Source of the DNA: Verrucomicrobiia bacterium
Lineage (GTDB): Bacteria > Verrucomicrobiota > Verrucomicrobiia > Verrucomicrobiales > DEV007
Length of the DNA stretch: 33,258 nt
NCBI GenBank assembly: GCA_030427505.1
Contig: JAUICH010000041.1
Coordinates: 1 to 33,258, forward strand
Direction: 5' to 3'
Shown: piece by piece, positions 16,493 through 25,202 of the stretch
How the letters are laid out: each line of letters opens with the position of its first letter
Numbering within the stretch: the first letter of the stretch is position 1
Program-made: the position numbers and the translations under genes
The notes under the pieces: model-generated
Database searches by the model: none
Told to the model about the DNA's origin: nothing
The model's input: only the letters and a program-made list of their open reading frames with translations

Positions 16493-16601
16493 GCCGCCGC
16501 GCGGCGCGCTTTCTCGCCGCCGGTTGACTTTAGGGCGTTTGCCCGTATTCCAGTTATCCCTTTTTCCTGTCTCTCTGACCTCCCGTTTTACTTGTAAACC
16601 T

Positions 16602-18131
16602 ATGGCCAAACAGCCCCAGAACGCCATCAGCCCCACGCGGGCCGAAGATTTTCCCGAATGGTACCAGCAGGTCGTTCGCGCCGCCGACATGGCGGAGAAC
16701 TCCGAGGTGCGTGGCTGCATGGTGATCAAGCCGTGGGGCTACGGCCTGTGGGAGCGCATCCAGAGTCAGTTGGACGCCATGTTCAAGGCCACGGGCCATA
16801 AGAACGCGTATTTTCCCCTGCTCATTCCGGTGAGCTACCTGGAGAAAGAAGCCGCTCATGTGGAGGGCTTTGCCACCGAGTGCGCCGTGGTCACCCACCA
16901 CCGGCTGGAGCTCAAGGATGGGAAGATGGTGCCCTCAGGGGAATTGACGGAGCCCTTCGTCATCCGGCCCACCTCGGAAACCATCATCGGCGCGGCCTTT
17001 GCCCGCTGGGTGCAGAGCTATCGCGACCTGCCGCTGCTCATCAACCAGTGGGCCAACGTGATGCGCTGGGAAATGCGCACCCGCCTGTTTCTCCGCACGG
17101 CGGAATTCCTTTGGCAGGAAGGGCACACCGCCCACGAAACGCCGGAGGACGCCATGGAGGAAACGCGGAAGATGCACGGTGTGTATGAGACCTTCCTGCG
17201 CGAGCATCTCGCCATTCCGGTCATCCCGGGAGAGAAGACGGAAGCCGAGCGATTCCCCGGTGCGCTGAATACCTTCACCGTGGAGGCCATGGTGCAGGAC
17301 CGGAAGGCCATCCAGGCGGGCACGTCTCACTTCCTGGGGCAGAATTTTTCGAAAGCGGCGGGCATCGAGTTTGAAAGCCGCGCCGGCCAGCGGGAATTTG
17401 CCTGGACCACCAGCTGGGGCGTCAGCACCCGGCTCATCGGCACTCTCATCATGGCCCATGGCGATGACGACGGCGTCATCATGCCGCCCCGCGTGGCCCC
17501 CACTCAGGTGGTCATCCTACCCGTCACGCCGAAGGAAGATACCAAGGCTGCCGTCCTGGAAGCCTGCGACAAGCTGGCCTCCGAAATTCGCGCCCAGTCA
17601 TTCCATGGGGAGCCCATTCTCGTGGAAGTGGACGACCGCGACTTGGGCGGTGGTGTGAAAAACTGGGAATGGATCAAGAAAGGCGCGCCCCTGCGCCTGG
17701 AGATCGGTCCCCGCGACCTGGAGAAAGGCAGCGTGGCCGTGGCCCGCCGGGATCGCGCGCCGAAAGACAAGGAATTCCTCGAAGCCGGCAGCTTGGCCGG
17801 ACGCATTCCGGAGATCCTTCAATCCATCCAGGACGGCCTACTCGAGCGCGCTTTGGCATTCCGGAACGAGAACACCAAGCGGATCGACTCGATGGAAGAG
17901 TTCCGCTCCTACTTCACTCCCTCGAATGAAGAGAAGCCGGAGATCCACGGCGGCTTTGCTTTCGCCCACTGGGGCGGCTCCGCCGAGGACGAAGAACGCC
18001 TTCAGAAAGAACTGAAAGTCACCATCCGCTGCATCCCCACCTCCGGAGACTTGTGTGAGGAAGAAGCGGGCGAATGCGTCTTTACCGGAAAACCGAGTGC
18101 GCGCCGCGTGGTGTTCGCTAAATCGTATTGA
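16602..18131 (+). CDS. proS: Prolyl-tRNA synthetase, archaeal/eukaryotic-type (short form)
   Basis: A class II synthetase of 509 residues that charges tRNA-Pro with proline. The start is the ATG giving MAKQPQNAISP; the frame is open further upstream but those residues overlap the peptidase gene. Class II motif 2 appears around NQWANVMRWEMRTRLFLRTAEFLWQEGHTAH and motif 3 around GVSTRLIGTLIMAHGDDDG. The anticodon-binding domain begins near TQVVILPVTPKED. The length and the absence of the ~180-residue editing insert between motifs 2 and 3 mark the archaeal/eukaryotic-like form, with its extra C-terminal domain (CIPTSGDLCEEEAGECVFTG, with zinc-ligand-like cysteines) ending in a tyrosine, rather than the long E. 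coli form. Both forms occur in bacteria. Confidence 0.96.
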   Translation: MAKQPQNAISPTRAEDFPEWYQQVVRAADMAENSEVRGCMVIKPWGYGLWERIQSQLDAMFKATGHKNAYFPLLIPVSYLEKEAAHVEGFATECAVVTHHRLELKDGKMVPSGELTEPFVIRPTSETIIGAAFARWVQSYRDLPLLINQWANVMRWEMRTRLFLRTAEFLWQEGHTAHETPEDAMEETRKMHGVYETFLREHLAIPVIPGEKTEAERFPGALNTFTVEAMVQDRKAIQAGTSHFLGQNFSKAAGIEFESRAGQREFAWTTSWGVSTRLIGTLIMAHGDDDGVIMPPRVAPTQVVILPVTPKEDTKAAVLEACDKLASEIRAQSFHGEPILVEVDDRDLGGGVKNWEWIKKGAPLRLEIGPRDLEKGSVAVARRDRAPKDKEFLEAGSLAGRIPEILQSIQDGLLERALAFRNENTKRIDSMEEFRSYFTPSNEEKPEIHGGFAFAHWGGSAEDEERLQKELKVTIRCIPTSGDLCEEEAGECVFTGKPSARRVVFAKSY

Positions 18132-18190
18132 TTCCGGGAGGCGTTCGTCATCCCTTTCCTCAGATTAACTTTCCTACCTAACTTCCCACA

Positions 18191-18448
18191 ATGAGCGATT
18201 CATCCGAAATGGTGGTGTACGTAAAAACCGGTTGTCCCTGGTGTCACCAAGCCCTCGACTACCTGAACCGCGAAGGGTTTACCTTCGAAACCGTGAACGT
18301 CCTCGAGGACCGGGCCGCCTACGCGGAGATGCAGGAACTCTCCGGCCAAAAAAAGACGCCCACCATGACCTATGGCGATCTCCTCCTGGCCGACTTTGGC
18401 CTGGACGAACTGATACCCTTTCTGGAAAAGCACGGCATTCAGCCGTGA
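18191..18448 (+). CDS. Glutaredoxin-family protein
   Basis: An 85-residue thiol-disulfide oxidoreductase of standard glutaredoxin size. It has a CPWC active site (Cys15, Cys18) after a first beta strand (MVVYVKTG), and the cis-proline loop KKTPTM (Pro57). Instead of the usual GG before the last helix it has ADFGLDEL, a common variant. The partner is probably glutathione or another low-molecular-weight thiol, acting in the cytoplasm. It starts 59 bases after proS on the same strand, so co-transcription is possible. CPWC rather than CPYC is a minor variation. A NrdH-like or mycoredoxin-like role cannot be excluded. Confidence 0.92.
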   Translation: MSDSSEMVVYVKTGCPWCHQALDYLNREGFTFETVNVLEDRAAYAEMQELSGQKKTPTMTYGDLLLADFGLDELIPFLEKHGIQP

Positions 18449-18482
18449 CGGTTTCTCGTTTGGGCACGGTTCCTATTTTTTG

Positions 18483-18815
18483 ACCACAGATGACTCAGAT
18501 AGCACAGATATTGTGAACCCGAGGGGACGCTGAAGGTGGTCCTCGACCTCCGGGCGAGGAACTCGGGCACCGATTGATAGAAATTTGTGCGGCGGTTTCG
18601 TCTTTGGATTGACGCGCGACGAGGAAGGGGACGGGCGAAGGAAGAATCTTTGCCCCGCCTGCGGCTCCTCCTACGTGGGCAAGTTGCGGCCGTCAGGGCC
18701 AATCGCGAACGCGCTCGGAGATCGCGTACCACCTGGCTCGGCATTCATCGATCGAAAACAGAAGCGGCGTTCGTTTACCCAACAGCTTATCTGAGCCATC
18801 TGTGTCATCAGCGGT
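18483..18815. repeat. 333-bp gene-free element bounded by inverted nonamer arrays
   Basis: The left end (18485-18511) is three tandem 9-base units with consensus CWCAGATRR, for example CACAGATGA and CTCAGATAG. The right end (18787-18813) reads the same way on the minus strand, for example CACAGATGG and CTCAGATAA, with a diverged first unit CGCTGATGA. Over 27 bases the two ends match at 22 positions as inverted repeats (18483-18509 against 18789-18815). The interior has no convincing gene. The form suggests a non-autonomous mobile or REP-like element, or a long-stem RNA. The whole gap between glutaredoxin and the multiheme cytochrome (18449-18845) holds nothing else I can support. Confidence 0.6.
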
Positions 18816-18845
18816 TCAATTCCTGAGCTGCGAACCCTCCAGTCT

Positions 18846-21317
18846 TCATTGCCCCCGCGGCATCCGTGTCTGGATGTCCTGGATGAGGGCCTGCACTTGG
18901 GGATTGTTGCGGTCGATGACCTCGAGGCGGCGGGCGTAGTCCAGGGCCAGTTGATACTCGCCGGCGTCGCGGGCGATGGCGGCGATGCCGGCGAGGTATT
19001 CCGGATTGGTTGGAGCCAGGCTGGCGGCCTTTTGCAGGTAGGGCAGGGCTTCACTGAAGAGGCCCAGGGAATTCAGGGCCACCCCGTAGAAATACTGCAC
19101 GCCCGGGTTGCGCGGCATGAGTTCGGCGGCTTGGCGGAGATGCTCGGTGCCCTTGTCGTAGTCCTTCTGCCGGATGAGGAAGCGGGCGTAGGCTTCATGC
19201 GCAACGCCGGGTTCGATCGGTGACTCCAGGGCCCTTTGGAAGTTCTCGTCGGCTTCCGCGACCTTACCCTGTTGGTAGAGCATTTCCGCCAGGTTGATGC
19301 GGCAGGGCAGGTCGTCCGGCTGTACCTCCAGGCCTTGCCGGTAGGCGGCCTCTGCCTTCATCGGTTGGCCCAGGCTTTGGTAGAAGAGGCCGAGTCCGAA
19401 ATGTCCCGCCGCCCGGTCGGCCACGGCGTTTTGGCGGGCGACGAATTCTTCGGACGCCGCCGCGAAGTCCGCCTGCTGTGCCGCGTTCATGAAGGCCGTG
19501 CTGGCCGCCAGGACGCGGGCGGCTTCGGTGCGCACCGCACGGCTGGAATCCTTCAGGCTGGCGGCGGCCAGTTGCACCCGTTGCTGAGGTTGCACCGCTT
19601 CCAGACCCGCCAGTGCTTCATAGCGGACAAGGGGATCTTCGTCTTCCAGACGGCTCAGAATGACCTGCATGTTGGCCTGGCTGGGGGCCTGGCGGGTCAG
19701 CTCCATGACCGCCGTGGCGCGGACGATGTCTGGCCGGGAAAAATCTTCCGCCAGTTGGCGCAGCCGTTCGTCCGCTCCGGGGAACCCCTGACGGGCGGCG
19801 GCGAGGATTTCGCCATAATGCGGCGGACGCTGTTTCTTTCCCCACCACTCATGAAACGCTTTGGTGGCCCATTCCGTGGTTTGATCCGTGTGGCAGTTGT
19901 TACAGGCGTTCGGAGAGTCCAGCTTATCCGAGAGGTCAGGCCGGGGAATACGCAGGCTGTGGTCGCGCCGCGCGTCCGTGACCATGAAGTTCTTGGTGGG
20001 CATGTGACATTCCACACAGCTCGCACCGGGGGTGTCCGGCGGGTGAAAGTGGTGGGCCTGAGTGTTGTATTTATCCGGCTGGTGACAGCGCACACACAGC
20101 GCGTTGCCCGGCAGGATGAGCTTCATGGTGTGGGGGTGGTGGCAGTCCGTGCAACGAACCCCGGCCTGGAACATTTTGCTCTGGGTGAAGGAGCCAAACA
20201 CGTAAACCTCTTCATCGATCTGCCCGTCGTGATGATAGAGCGTGTCGCGCAGCGGAGAGGGCGTGAAGCCATCCAGAAAAGGTTGCCCGGCAACGAAATG
20301 TTCCTGGAGCAACTGGCGGTGGGAATGGCAGCGGGCGCAGGCGTCGACCTGGACGTGGGACTCCAGGGGTGGATAGCGCTTAGGCATCTGGGTAGCCGGA
20401 TCGATATTCCAGACGGCGTCGACGGGTTCTTTCAGGGTCACGAGGAGCCCTTTGCTTTCCATGTATTCCGCCACTTTCGTGTAGTCCGGCTGCTGGCTTT
20501 CCTTGGCCCACTTCACATGTTCCGAGCCCGGGCCGTGGCAGGCTTCGCAACTCACATTGATCTCCGACCACGTGGTGTCGTAGGTCTGCGTGGCCACGTC
20601 GTAGTTTTTCTTAAGATCCGTGGAGTGGCAGTCCGCGCACATGTAGTTCCAGTTGAACTGCTCCTTGGTCCAATGCAGCACGTCCGTGGATGGGATGGCT
20701 TCATCCGGATACAGGTGATACCAGCGCTGGCCACCTTGTTCCGCCGGACGGGAATCCCAACAGACTTGAAAGGCCTGGAGCCGCCCGCCAGGAAAGGCGA
20801 TGAGATACTGTTGCAAGGGATAGAAGCCGAAGGTGTATTCAATCTTATACTCCTGCTGCTGCCCGTTCGGCCCCTCCGTCCGGACCCAGTATTCCTCTCC
20901 TTTCCGGAAGAAGGTGGACTGGTGTCCGAAGTGCTCGAACGAGGCATTGTCAAAATCGCCGAGCACGGTCTCGTCACTAACTTCCATCATGGACTTAAAG
21001 TGATCGGACGTGTGCCAGTCCGTCACTTCCTGGGCGTGACATTCCTGGCAGGATTGGGAGCCCACGTAGTTGGCGGGAATGTCAGGGTGGTAGTGGGAAA
21101 AAGCGGCATTCTCCGCCGCCGAAGATGCCGAATCTCCTTGGGCCAGCGACTTGCTGCTGCTGCTTGAGCTGGAGGTCTGAGTTTCTGGAGCCAGGTCCTC
21201 CTTTTCACCGCAGGCGCCCAGACCAAATGCCAGGCAGACGGCAAAAAGGGCAGCCATCGTAGCCGGGAAAGTAGATGCCGGTTCTGACGCGGGGCGGCTG
21301 CGGGGAGGTCTCTTCAT
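18846..21317 (-). CDS. Octaheme c-type cytochrome lipoprotein with C-terminal TPR repeats
   Basis: An 823-residue exported protein. The ATG at 21317 gives a lipoprotein signal with LGAC (Cys36), followed by a Ser-rich linker. Eight CxxCH heme sites are visible at about residues 89, 226, 256, 326, 388, 407, 433 and 471. Most lie in a cytochrome-c554/NrfA-like fold, with extra His-containing motifs (GPGSEH, HHPHTM) that could supply axial ligands. Residues ~530-610 are HEAT-like (RLEDEDPLVRYEALAGLEAV) and ~640-815 hold about five TPR units. It likely transfers electrons at the outer side of a membrane while the TPRs bind partners; substrate unknown. It is the last gene of the sulfatase cluster, 103 bases after the propeller gene. 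Confidence 0.92.
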   Translation of the reverse strand: MKRPPRSRPASEPASTFPATMAALFAVCLAFGLGACGEKEDLAPETQTSSSSSSSKSLAQGDSASSAAENAAFSHYHPDIPANYVGSQSCQECHAQEVTDWHTSDHFKSMMEVSDETVLGDFDNASFEHFGHQSTFFRKGEEYWVRTEGPNGQQQEYKIEYTFGFYPLQQYLIAFPGGRLQAFQVCWDSRPAEQGGQRWYHLYPDEAIPSTDVLHWTKEQFNWNYMCADCHSTDLKKNYDVATQTYDTTWSEINVSCEACHGPGSEHVKWAKESQQPDYTKVAEYMESKGLLVTLKEPVDAVWNIDPATQMPKRYPPLESHVQVDACARCHSHRQLLQEHFVAGQPFLDGFTPSPLRDTLYHHDGQIDEEVYVFGSFTQSKMFQAGVRCTDCHHPHTMKLILPGNALCVRCHQPDKYNTQAHHFHPPDTPGASCVECHMPTKNFMVTDARRDHSLRIPRPDLSDKLDSPNACNNCHTDQTTEWATKAFHEWWGKKQRPPHYGEILAAARQGFPGADERLRQLAEDFSRPDIVRATAVMELTRQAPSQANMQVILSRLEDEDPLVRYEALAGLEAVQPQQRVQLAAASLKDSSRAVRTEAARVLAASTAFMNAAQQADFAAASEEFVARQNAVADRAAGHFGLGLFYQSLGQPMKAEAAYRQGLEVQPDDLPCRINLAEMLYQQGKVAEADENFQRALESPIEPGVAHEAYARFLIRQKDYDKGTEHLRQAAELMPRNPGVQYFYGVALNSLGLFSEALPYLQKAASLAPTNPEYLAGIAAIARDAGEYQLALDYARRLEVIDRNNPQVQALIQDIQTRMPRGQ

Positions 21318-21349
21318 CAATTCGGTGGCGGGGGAGGCTCTCGAAAGTT

Positions 21350-21366
21350 CCCCGGATTGCGCGGGG
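21350..21366. terminator. GC-rich hairpin between propeller and cytochrome genes
   Basis: CCCCG (21350-21354) and CGGGG (21362-21366) enclose seven bases in the 103-base gap. No T-run follows on the minus strand, so it may only attenuate or do nothing. Confidence 0.2.
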
Positions 21367-21420
21367 CGTCAAACGCGCTGCCGCGTGTTCAATGAAGAGG
21401 CGCCGGTTCGGGCGAAGGTG

Positions 21421-22581
21421 CTATTTCAGACGGTTCTCCAGCCAGTAGAGCCCGCTCCGGCCACTGACCACGAGATCCAGATCGCCGTCGCCGTCCATGT
21501 CGGCGGCTTTCGGGTCGAGACAGAAGCCCACTTTTTCGTGATGGGAAATGACGTGGCGATTCCACTCCGTCGCGGCGGGATCGAACTCATAGCGGTAGAT
21601 GCCCAGCGGTTCGTAAGCGCCGGGATCTTTGCCGTCGTGAGCCATGTAACGTTTGCCGGTGACGATCTCCGGCGTGCCGTTGCCGTCCAGGTCTTCCCAT
21701 AACAGCGTGTGGGCCTGGGACCAGCTCTTGTCGATCTCGTGCTTCGTCCACTGACGTGCCCCACCGCCCTCCTGAGTTTGTTCAAGCCAGTAGAGACCGT
21801 AGTCGTGGCCGCGCCCATAGATGAGGTCCGCGTCCCCGTCGCCATCCATGTCCACCACCAGGATGGGAATGCTGGCGTCCTTTTCCATTTCGTACTCCGG
21901 ATGCCATTGCCAGGAGCCGGTCCGAGGATCGTCCGTTGGGGTTTCGAGCCAGCCTTTCTGGCCCGCGATGTCGCCCCGCCCGTCCCCGTTGATGTCGCCA
22001 AAGCCAATGCCGTGGAGGCCCACTTCGGCCGGCAGGTCGTGCTGAATCCAGCGCTTCACCATGTGACCGCCATCGCCGGGAACCTCATCGATCTCCCACC
22101 AGGCGGCAAACTTGATGCCGTTGGGCAGGAGATCCAGGTCGCCGTCGCCATCCACGTCATAGAGCCGTCCTGTTTCCATGGCGCCCGGCAGGGCGAGGGT
22201 GTGTTTCCGCCATCCGTTTCCGGTTGGGCCGGGGTTTTCCACCCAGTAGATGGACTGGCTGCGGTAGTTGACGTTGATGAGGTCCGTCCGCCCGTCGTTG
22301 TTCACGTCATAGGGCAGGTGAGAATACCCGTCGAAACGCCCGCGAATCACTTCCACGTCCATGACAAAATGCTTCTCCCAGTCCGGCGCGGCGTACCACC
22401 AGCCGCCGCAGACAATGTCCAGTTTGCCATCTTCATTCACATCCAGCACCGCGCAGGCACTGTATTCCGACTCCGGATTCACTGGGTGGACCGTGAATTC
22501 CAGTTCGCCGGCGAACAGCTTATGATTCAGGGTAGTCAACCAGGACAGGGCGACTGTCAAAATCACCGGGGCGAGTTTCAT
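21421..22581 (-). CDS. Secreted FG-GAP/VCBS-type propeller protein with seven calcium loops
   Basis: A 386-residue protein starting at the ATG giving MKLAPVILTVALSWL; the frame is open upstream but overlaps the sulfatase gene out of frame. A signal peptide ends near residue 25. Seven calcium-loop motifs of the form DxDxDGxxD recur at near-regular spacing: DVNEDGKLD, DVNNDGRTD, DVDGDGDLD, DINGDGRGD, DMDGDGDAD, DLDGNGTPE and DMDGDGDLD. Most are followed by hydrophobic strands, and blades carry IYWVENPG-like or LYWLE motifs. Seven loops fit a seven-bladed integrin-alpha-like beta-propeller, which usually binds protein or carbohydrate. It begins 62 bases after the sulfatase stop on the same strand, so the two are probably co-transcribed. 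No catalytic domain is visible. Confidence 0.9.
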   Translation of the reverse strand: MKLAPVILTVALSWLTTLNHKLFAGELEFTVHPVNPESEYSACAVLDVNEDGKLDIVCGGWWYAAPDWEKHFVMDVEVIRGRFDGYSHLPYDVNNDGRTDLINVNYRSQSIYWVENPGPTGNGWRKHTLALPGAMETGRLYDVDGDGDLDLLPNGIKFAAWWEIDEVPGDGGHMVKRWIQHDLPAEVGLHGIGFGDINGDGRGDIAGQKGWLETPTDDPRTGSWQWHPEYEMEKDASIPILVVDMDGDGDADLIYGRGHDYGLYWLEQTQEGGGARQWTKHEIDKSWSQAHTLLWEDLDGNGTPEIVTGKRYMAHDGKDPGAYEPLGIYRYEFDPAATEWNRHVISHHEKVGFCLDPKAADMDGDGDLDLVVSGRSGLYWLENRLK

Positions 22582-22643
22582 CTCTTGATAGATTGGAGGG
22601 TAAGAACTGGGGAATGGGGGATGTCGAAACGAGTCCTGCCTGG

Positions 22644-24212
22644 CTATTGCGCCTGCGTCCCCACCGCGGGCAGGTGGTCCGCCATCTTCGCGCCGGTGCG
22701 GTGAAGCTCGTCGATGGTGGACTGCCGGAATTTCTCCAGCGTCTTCTGGTGACCCGATTCCAGGGCCAGGTTTTCGAGTTCTTCCGGATCGGTTTCCATG
22801 TCGTAAAGTTCTTCCATTTCGCCCTCGATCAGGGTGCGGACATATTTGTAGCGGCCCTCGCGGAAGGACACCCACCACGGAACGCCGCCGCCCCGGTAGA
22901 GGACTTCCTTCTCCTTGGGACTGGGGACGCGGTCGCAGTCCGCGCCGTAACTGGCGCCGGTCAGGATGGTCATCACGCCGTGGTCCCAGTCGCCTTCCGG
23001 ATTTTCAAGGAGGGGGGTCAGGTCGTGCCCATGCATTTCCCAGGGCAGATCAATCCCGGCGAAGTGAAAGAAGGTGGGAATCAGGTCCGGTCCGCCCACG
23101 GGGTGAGGGCAGACCTTGCCGCTGGGAAGCTGGGCCGGCATGCTCACGATCATGGGCGAGCGGATGGTGGCGTCATACGGCGCCAGCTTGGAGCGGAATC
23201 CATGCTGCCCCCAAGCAAAGCCCTGGTCTGAGGTGAAGACGATGAGGGTGTTCTCATACTGCCCGGAGTCCTTCAGCCCCTGGATCACGCGGCCGATGCC
23301 TTCGTCCAGCGCCAGGACGGCTTGGTTGTATTGTTGGACCGCGCTGGTCAGGGACTGGCCTTCCTTGCCGTTTTTCGCCTTCACATGCGGCTGACCGTCC
23401 GCGCCTTTCACCCAGGCCTGGGTCCTGTCCAGGTAAGCCGGCTTTTCAGGCCGGGGTCCATAGACATCCGCCGGGGGCGTCACGCTGGCGTCGGGGTAGG
23501 ATTCCATATGCCGGTCCGCCGGGGTATAGGGGCCGTGAACGCCGCCGTAGCACAGCCAGAGATACCAGGGCTTTTCTGGGTCGCGCCCTTCTCGGCCCGA
23601 GATGTAATCCAGCGCCCAGTCCGTGTATTTGTCCGTGGAGTAGCCTTTGACCATCTTGGCTTCGCCACCGTTTTTTTCGATGAGCTGGTCGGAGTAGTAG
23701 TTCCCGGAGTTCTCGGGAAATCGAGGCCGGTTCCAGACAATCTGGTAGTCCCAGTCGCGGCCATAACCCGTGTCCGTGCCGGTGTGCCATTTGCCGATGT
23801 GAGCGGTCTGGTAACCGTTTTTCCGGAAGACGCTGGGCCAGAAATGGCACTGCTCTGCATCGTACTCACTGCCGGGGTATTTCCCTTCCATGCGCATGGA
23901 CTGCACCCCGTAGGAATGCAGGCCGGTCAGCAGGGTGGCGCGGGACGGCATGCACCAGGTGCCGATGTAGGCGTATTCAAAGCGGACGCCCTGCTCCGCC
24001 AGGGCATCGATATTCGGCGTGGAGACCCACTTGTGAGCCTCCGGATAGCAACTGACCGTGCGGTAAGAGTGGTCGTCCGTGTAAATGAACAGGATGTTCG
24101 GGCGATCCGCGGCCCTGGCCGACGGGGCGGAAAGAAACAGGCCGGCCGCCAGGATGAGCTTCAGGCGGATGGAAAGAGTAGGAAAAGGAAGGGGAAAGGC
24201 AGAGGTTTTCAT
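22644..24212 (-). CDS. Secreted type I sulfatase
   Basis: A 522-residue arylsulfatase-superfamily enzyme that hydrolyses sulfate esters, probably from sulfated glycans. The ATG at 24212 gives a signal peptide ending at PSARA-ADRP. The catalytic signature CMPSRATLLTG places the cysteine (Cys87) to be converted to formylglycine. Metal ligands are present in IYTDDHSY (Asp46, Asp47) and in TSDQG. HIGKWHTG matches the conserved GKWH motif and YGGVHGPY the substrate-sulfate histidine region. The C-terminal MEELYDMETDPEELENLA is the usual sulfatase ending. Activity requires a formylglycine-generating enzyme, which is not in this window. It sits between a small secreted protein and the propeller gene, all on the minus strand. 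Confidence 0.95.
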   Translation of the reverse strand: MKTSAFPLPFPTLSIRLKLILAAGLFLSAPSARAADRPNILFIYTDDHSYRTVSCYPEAHKWVSTPNIDALAEQGVRFEYAYIGTWCMPSRATLLTGLHSYGVQSMRMEGKYPGSEYDAEQCHFWPSVFRKNGYQTAHIGKWHTGTDTGYGRDWDYQIVWNRPRFPENSGNYYSDQLIEKNGGEAKMVKGYSTDKYTDWALDYISGREGRDPEKPWYLWLCYGGVHGPYTPADRHMESYPDASVTPPADVYGPRPEKPAYLDRTQAWVKGADGQPHVKAKNGKEGQSLTSAVQQYNQAVLALDEGIGRVIQGLKDSGQYENTLIVFTSDQGFAWGQHGFRSKLAPYDATIRSPMIVSMPAQLPSGKVCPHPVGGPDLIPTFFHFAGIDLPWEMHGHDLTPLLENPEGDWDHGVMTILTGASYGADCDRVPSPKEKEVLYRGGGVPWWVSFREGRYKYVRTLIEGEMEELYDMETDPEELENLALESGHQKTLEKFRQSTIDELHRTGAKMADHLPAVGTQAQ

Positions 24213-24281
24213 GGATTCGGGGCGGAGTGCATGTCTGCCGGAAATCCCGGAAAGAAACAAGTCCGCAACCACGTCCCTCCT

Positions 24282-24866
24282 TTAGTCATCCTCCGCCCCG
24301 TAGGCCGTGGCATACGGCTCGCCGAAGTGCGCGATCAGCGAATCGACGATCGGCAAATTGGGATCGTCCGGTTTCTGCCGGGCCATGCGCCCTCGCGCCG
24401 CCTTCAGCTTTTCCGAATCCCCACTAAGAAAGGCTTCGGTGGCCGCGACGTAGTCATTCCAGGACAGCGGACTGCCGGTGGGTTCCGGCTCCAGGCGCGC
24501 CTTGGGGATGTGACCCAGGGCTTTCTCCGTTTCCCCGGCAAAGGCCAGGAGCTGGGCGGCATGCCAGTGCAGGTTGGCCCGCTGAAACCGGTCCAGCCCG
24601 GTCTCGCCATGTTTTGAAAGATAAGTCTCGATCAAGGCTGCCGCCTCGGTCCGGCGGGACTTGTCGGCTGCCAGGGACCGCCAACCGCCCGCCGGAGTTT
24701 GGTCAAATTCCTGGTAAGACAGATCGAGGAGAGCCGTGGGGGAAGGAGAATCCTCAGGAGTACCGTTTTCTTTCGCATCTTCGGCCCAAGCCGAAATGAT
24801 TCCGGCCAGCGCAAGCACGATGGCGGCTGAATACTGGAGCCAAAGATTAGGGCGGGGAGGTTTCAT
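24282..24866 (-). CDS. Small secreted TPR-like protein, function unknown
   Basis: A 194-residue protein with a signal peptide (hydrophobic ~11-27, cleavage near ISAWAED). After an acidic linker the mature domain is helical, with the phrase RFQRANLHWHAAQLLAFAGETEKALGHI, which resembles a TPR or TPR-like pair, and ends in an acidic EDD. I have an impression of related DNA-encoded hypothetical proteins elsewhere but cannot name a family. It is the first gene of the sulfatase-propeller-cytochrome cluster, its stop 69 bases before the sulfatase start. It may act as a periplasmic scaffold; that is inference. Confidence 0.75.
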   Translation of the reverse strand: MKPPRPNLWLQYSAAIVLALAGIISAWAEDAKENGTPEDSPSPTALLDLSYQEFDQTPAGGWRSLAADKSRRTEAAALIETYLSKHGETGLDRFQRANLHWHAAQLLAFAGETEKALGHIPKARLEPEPTGSPLSWNDYVAATEAFLSGDSEKLKAARGRMARQKPDDPNLPIVDSLIAHFGEPYATAYGAEDD

Positions 24867-25202
24867 GAATCACCGGGGAGAGGCCCTCATTTTGCCGGAG
24901 TTCCAACGTGGGAACCAGCCAGAACGTAAGGGCGAGGCACCAGTATTCGACAAAATATTTGGCGAAAACGGCACGGCAGCGGCTTTGGAGACAAGTATCA
25001 GAGCCTGTAATGTGCAAGATAGTCGATTAAGGGCTTTTAATTTTCAGGATTTCTGAGCTAATCTGACGGCGTCAAATTTCTCATAGTTCCTGAGGGTCCA
25101 AGGTCAACACCATCCAACGTCCCATGAACCTAGCCGCGACTCTTTTGGTGGCAGGACCGCTTTTACTGTCGGTTCTTCCAATTCTGATTACATTGCCGGC
25201 CC
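24867..25202. other. Divergent promoter region between the sulfatase cluster and the ABC-F gene
   Basis: I see no supported gene in these 336 bases. They must hold promoters for both directions. The stretch 24990-25090 is A+T-rich compared with its surroundings, as expected of a promoter region, but I find no pair of boxes good enough to call. Confidence 0.4.
24900..24915. promoter_or_regulatory. Interrupted palindrome ahead of the sulfatase cluster
   Basis: GTTCC (24900-24904) and GGAAC (24911-24915) flank AACGTG, whose core ACGT is itself palindromic, so the 16 bases form a palindrome with one mismatched pair. It lies 34 bases upstream of the first gene's start on the minus strand, a typical operator or leader position. 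Confidence 0.35.

Noticed and set aside
18439-18826. Several short open frames inside the nonamer-bounded element
   Set aside because: They lie in both directions, overlap each other, include the repeat arrays themselves and have no recognisable domain.
19236-21167. Open frame of 643 codons opposite the octaheme cytochrome gene
   Set aside because: It is a mirror of the heme protein gene in GC-rich DNA. The minus strand carries eight CxxCH sites and TPRs in one frame.
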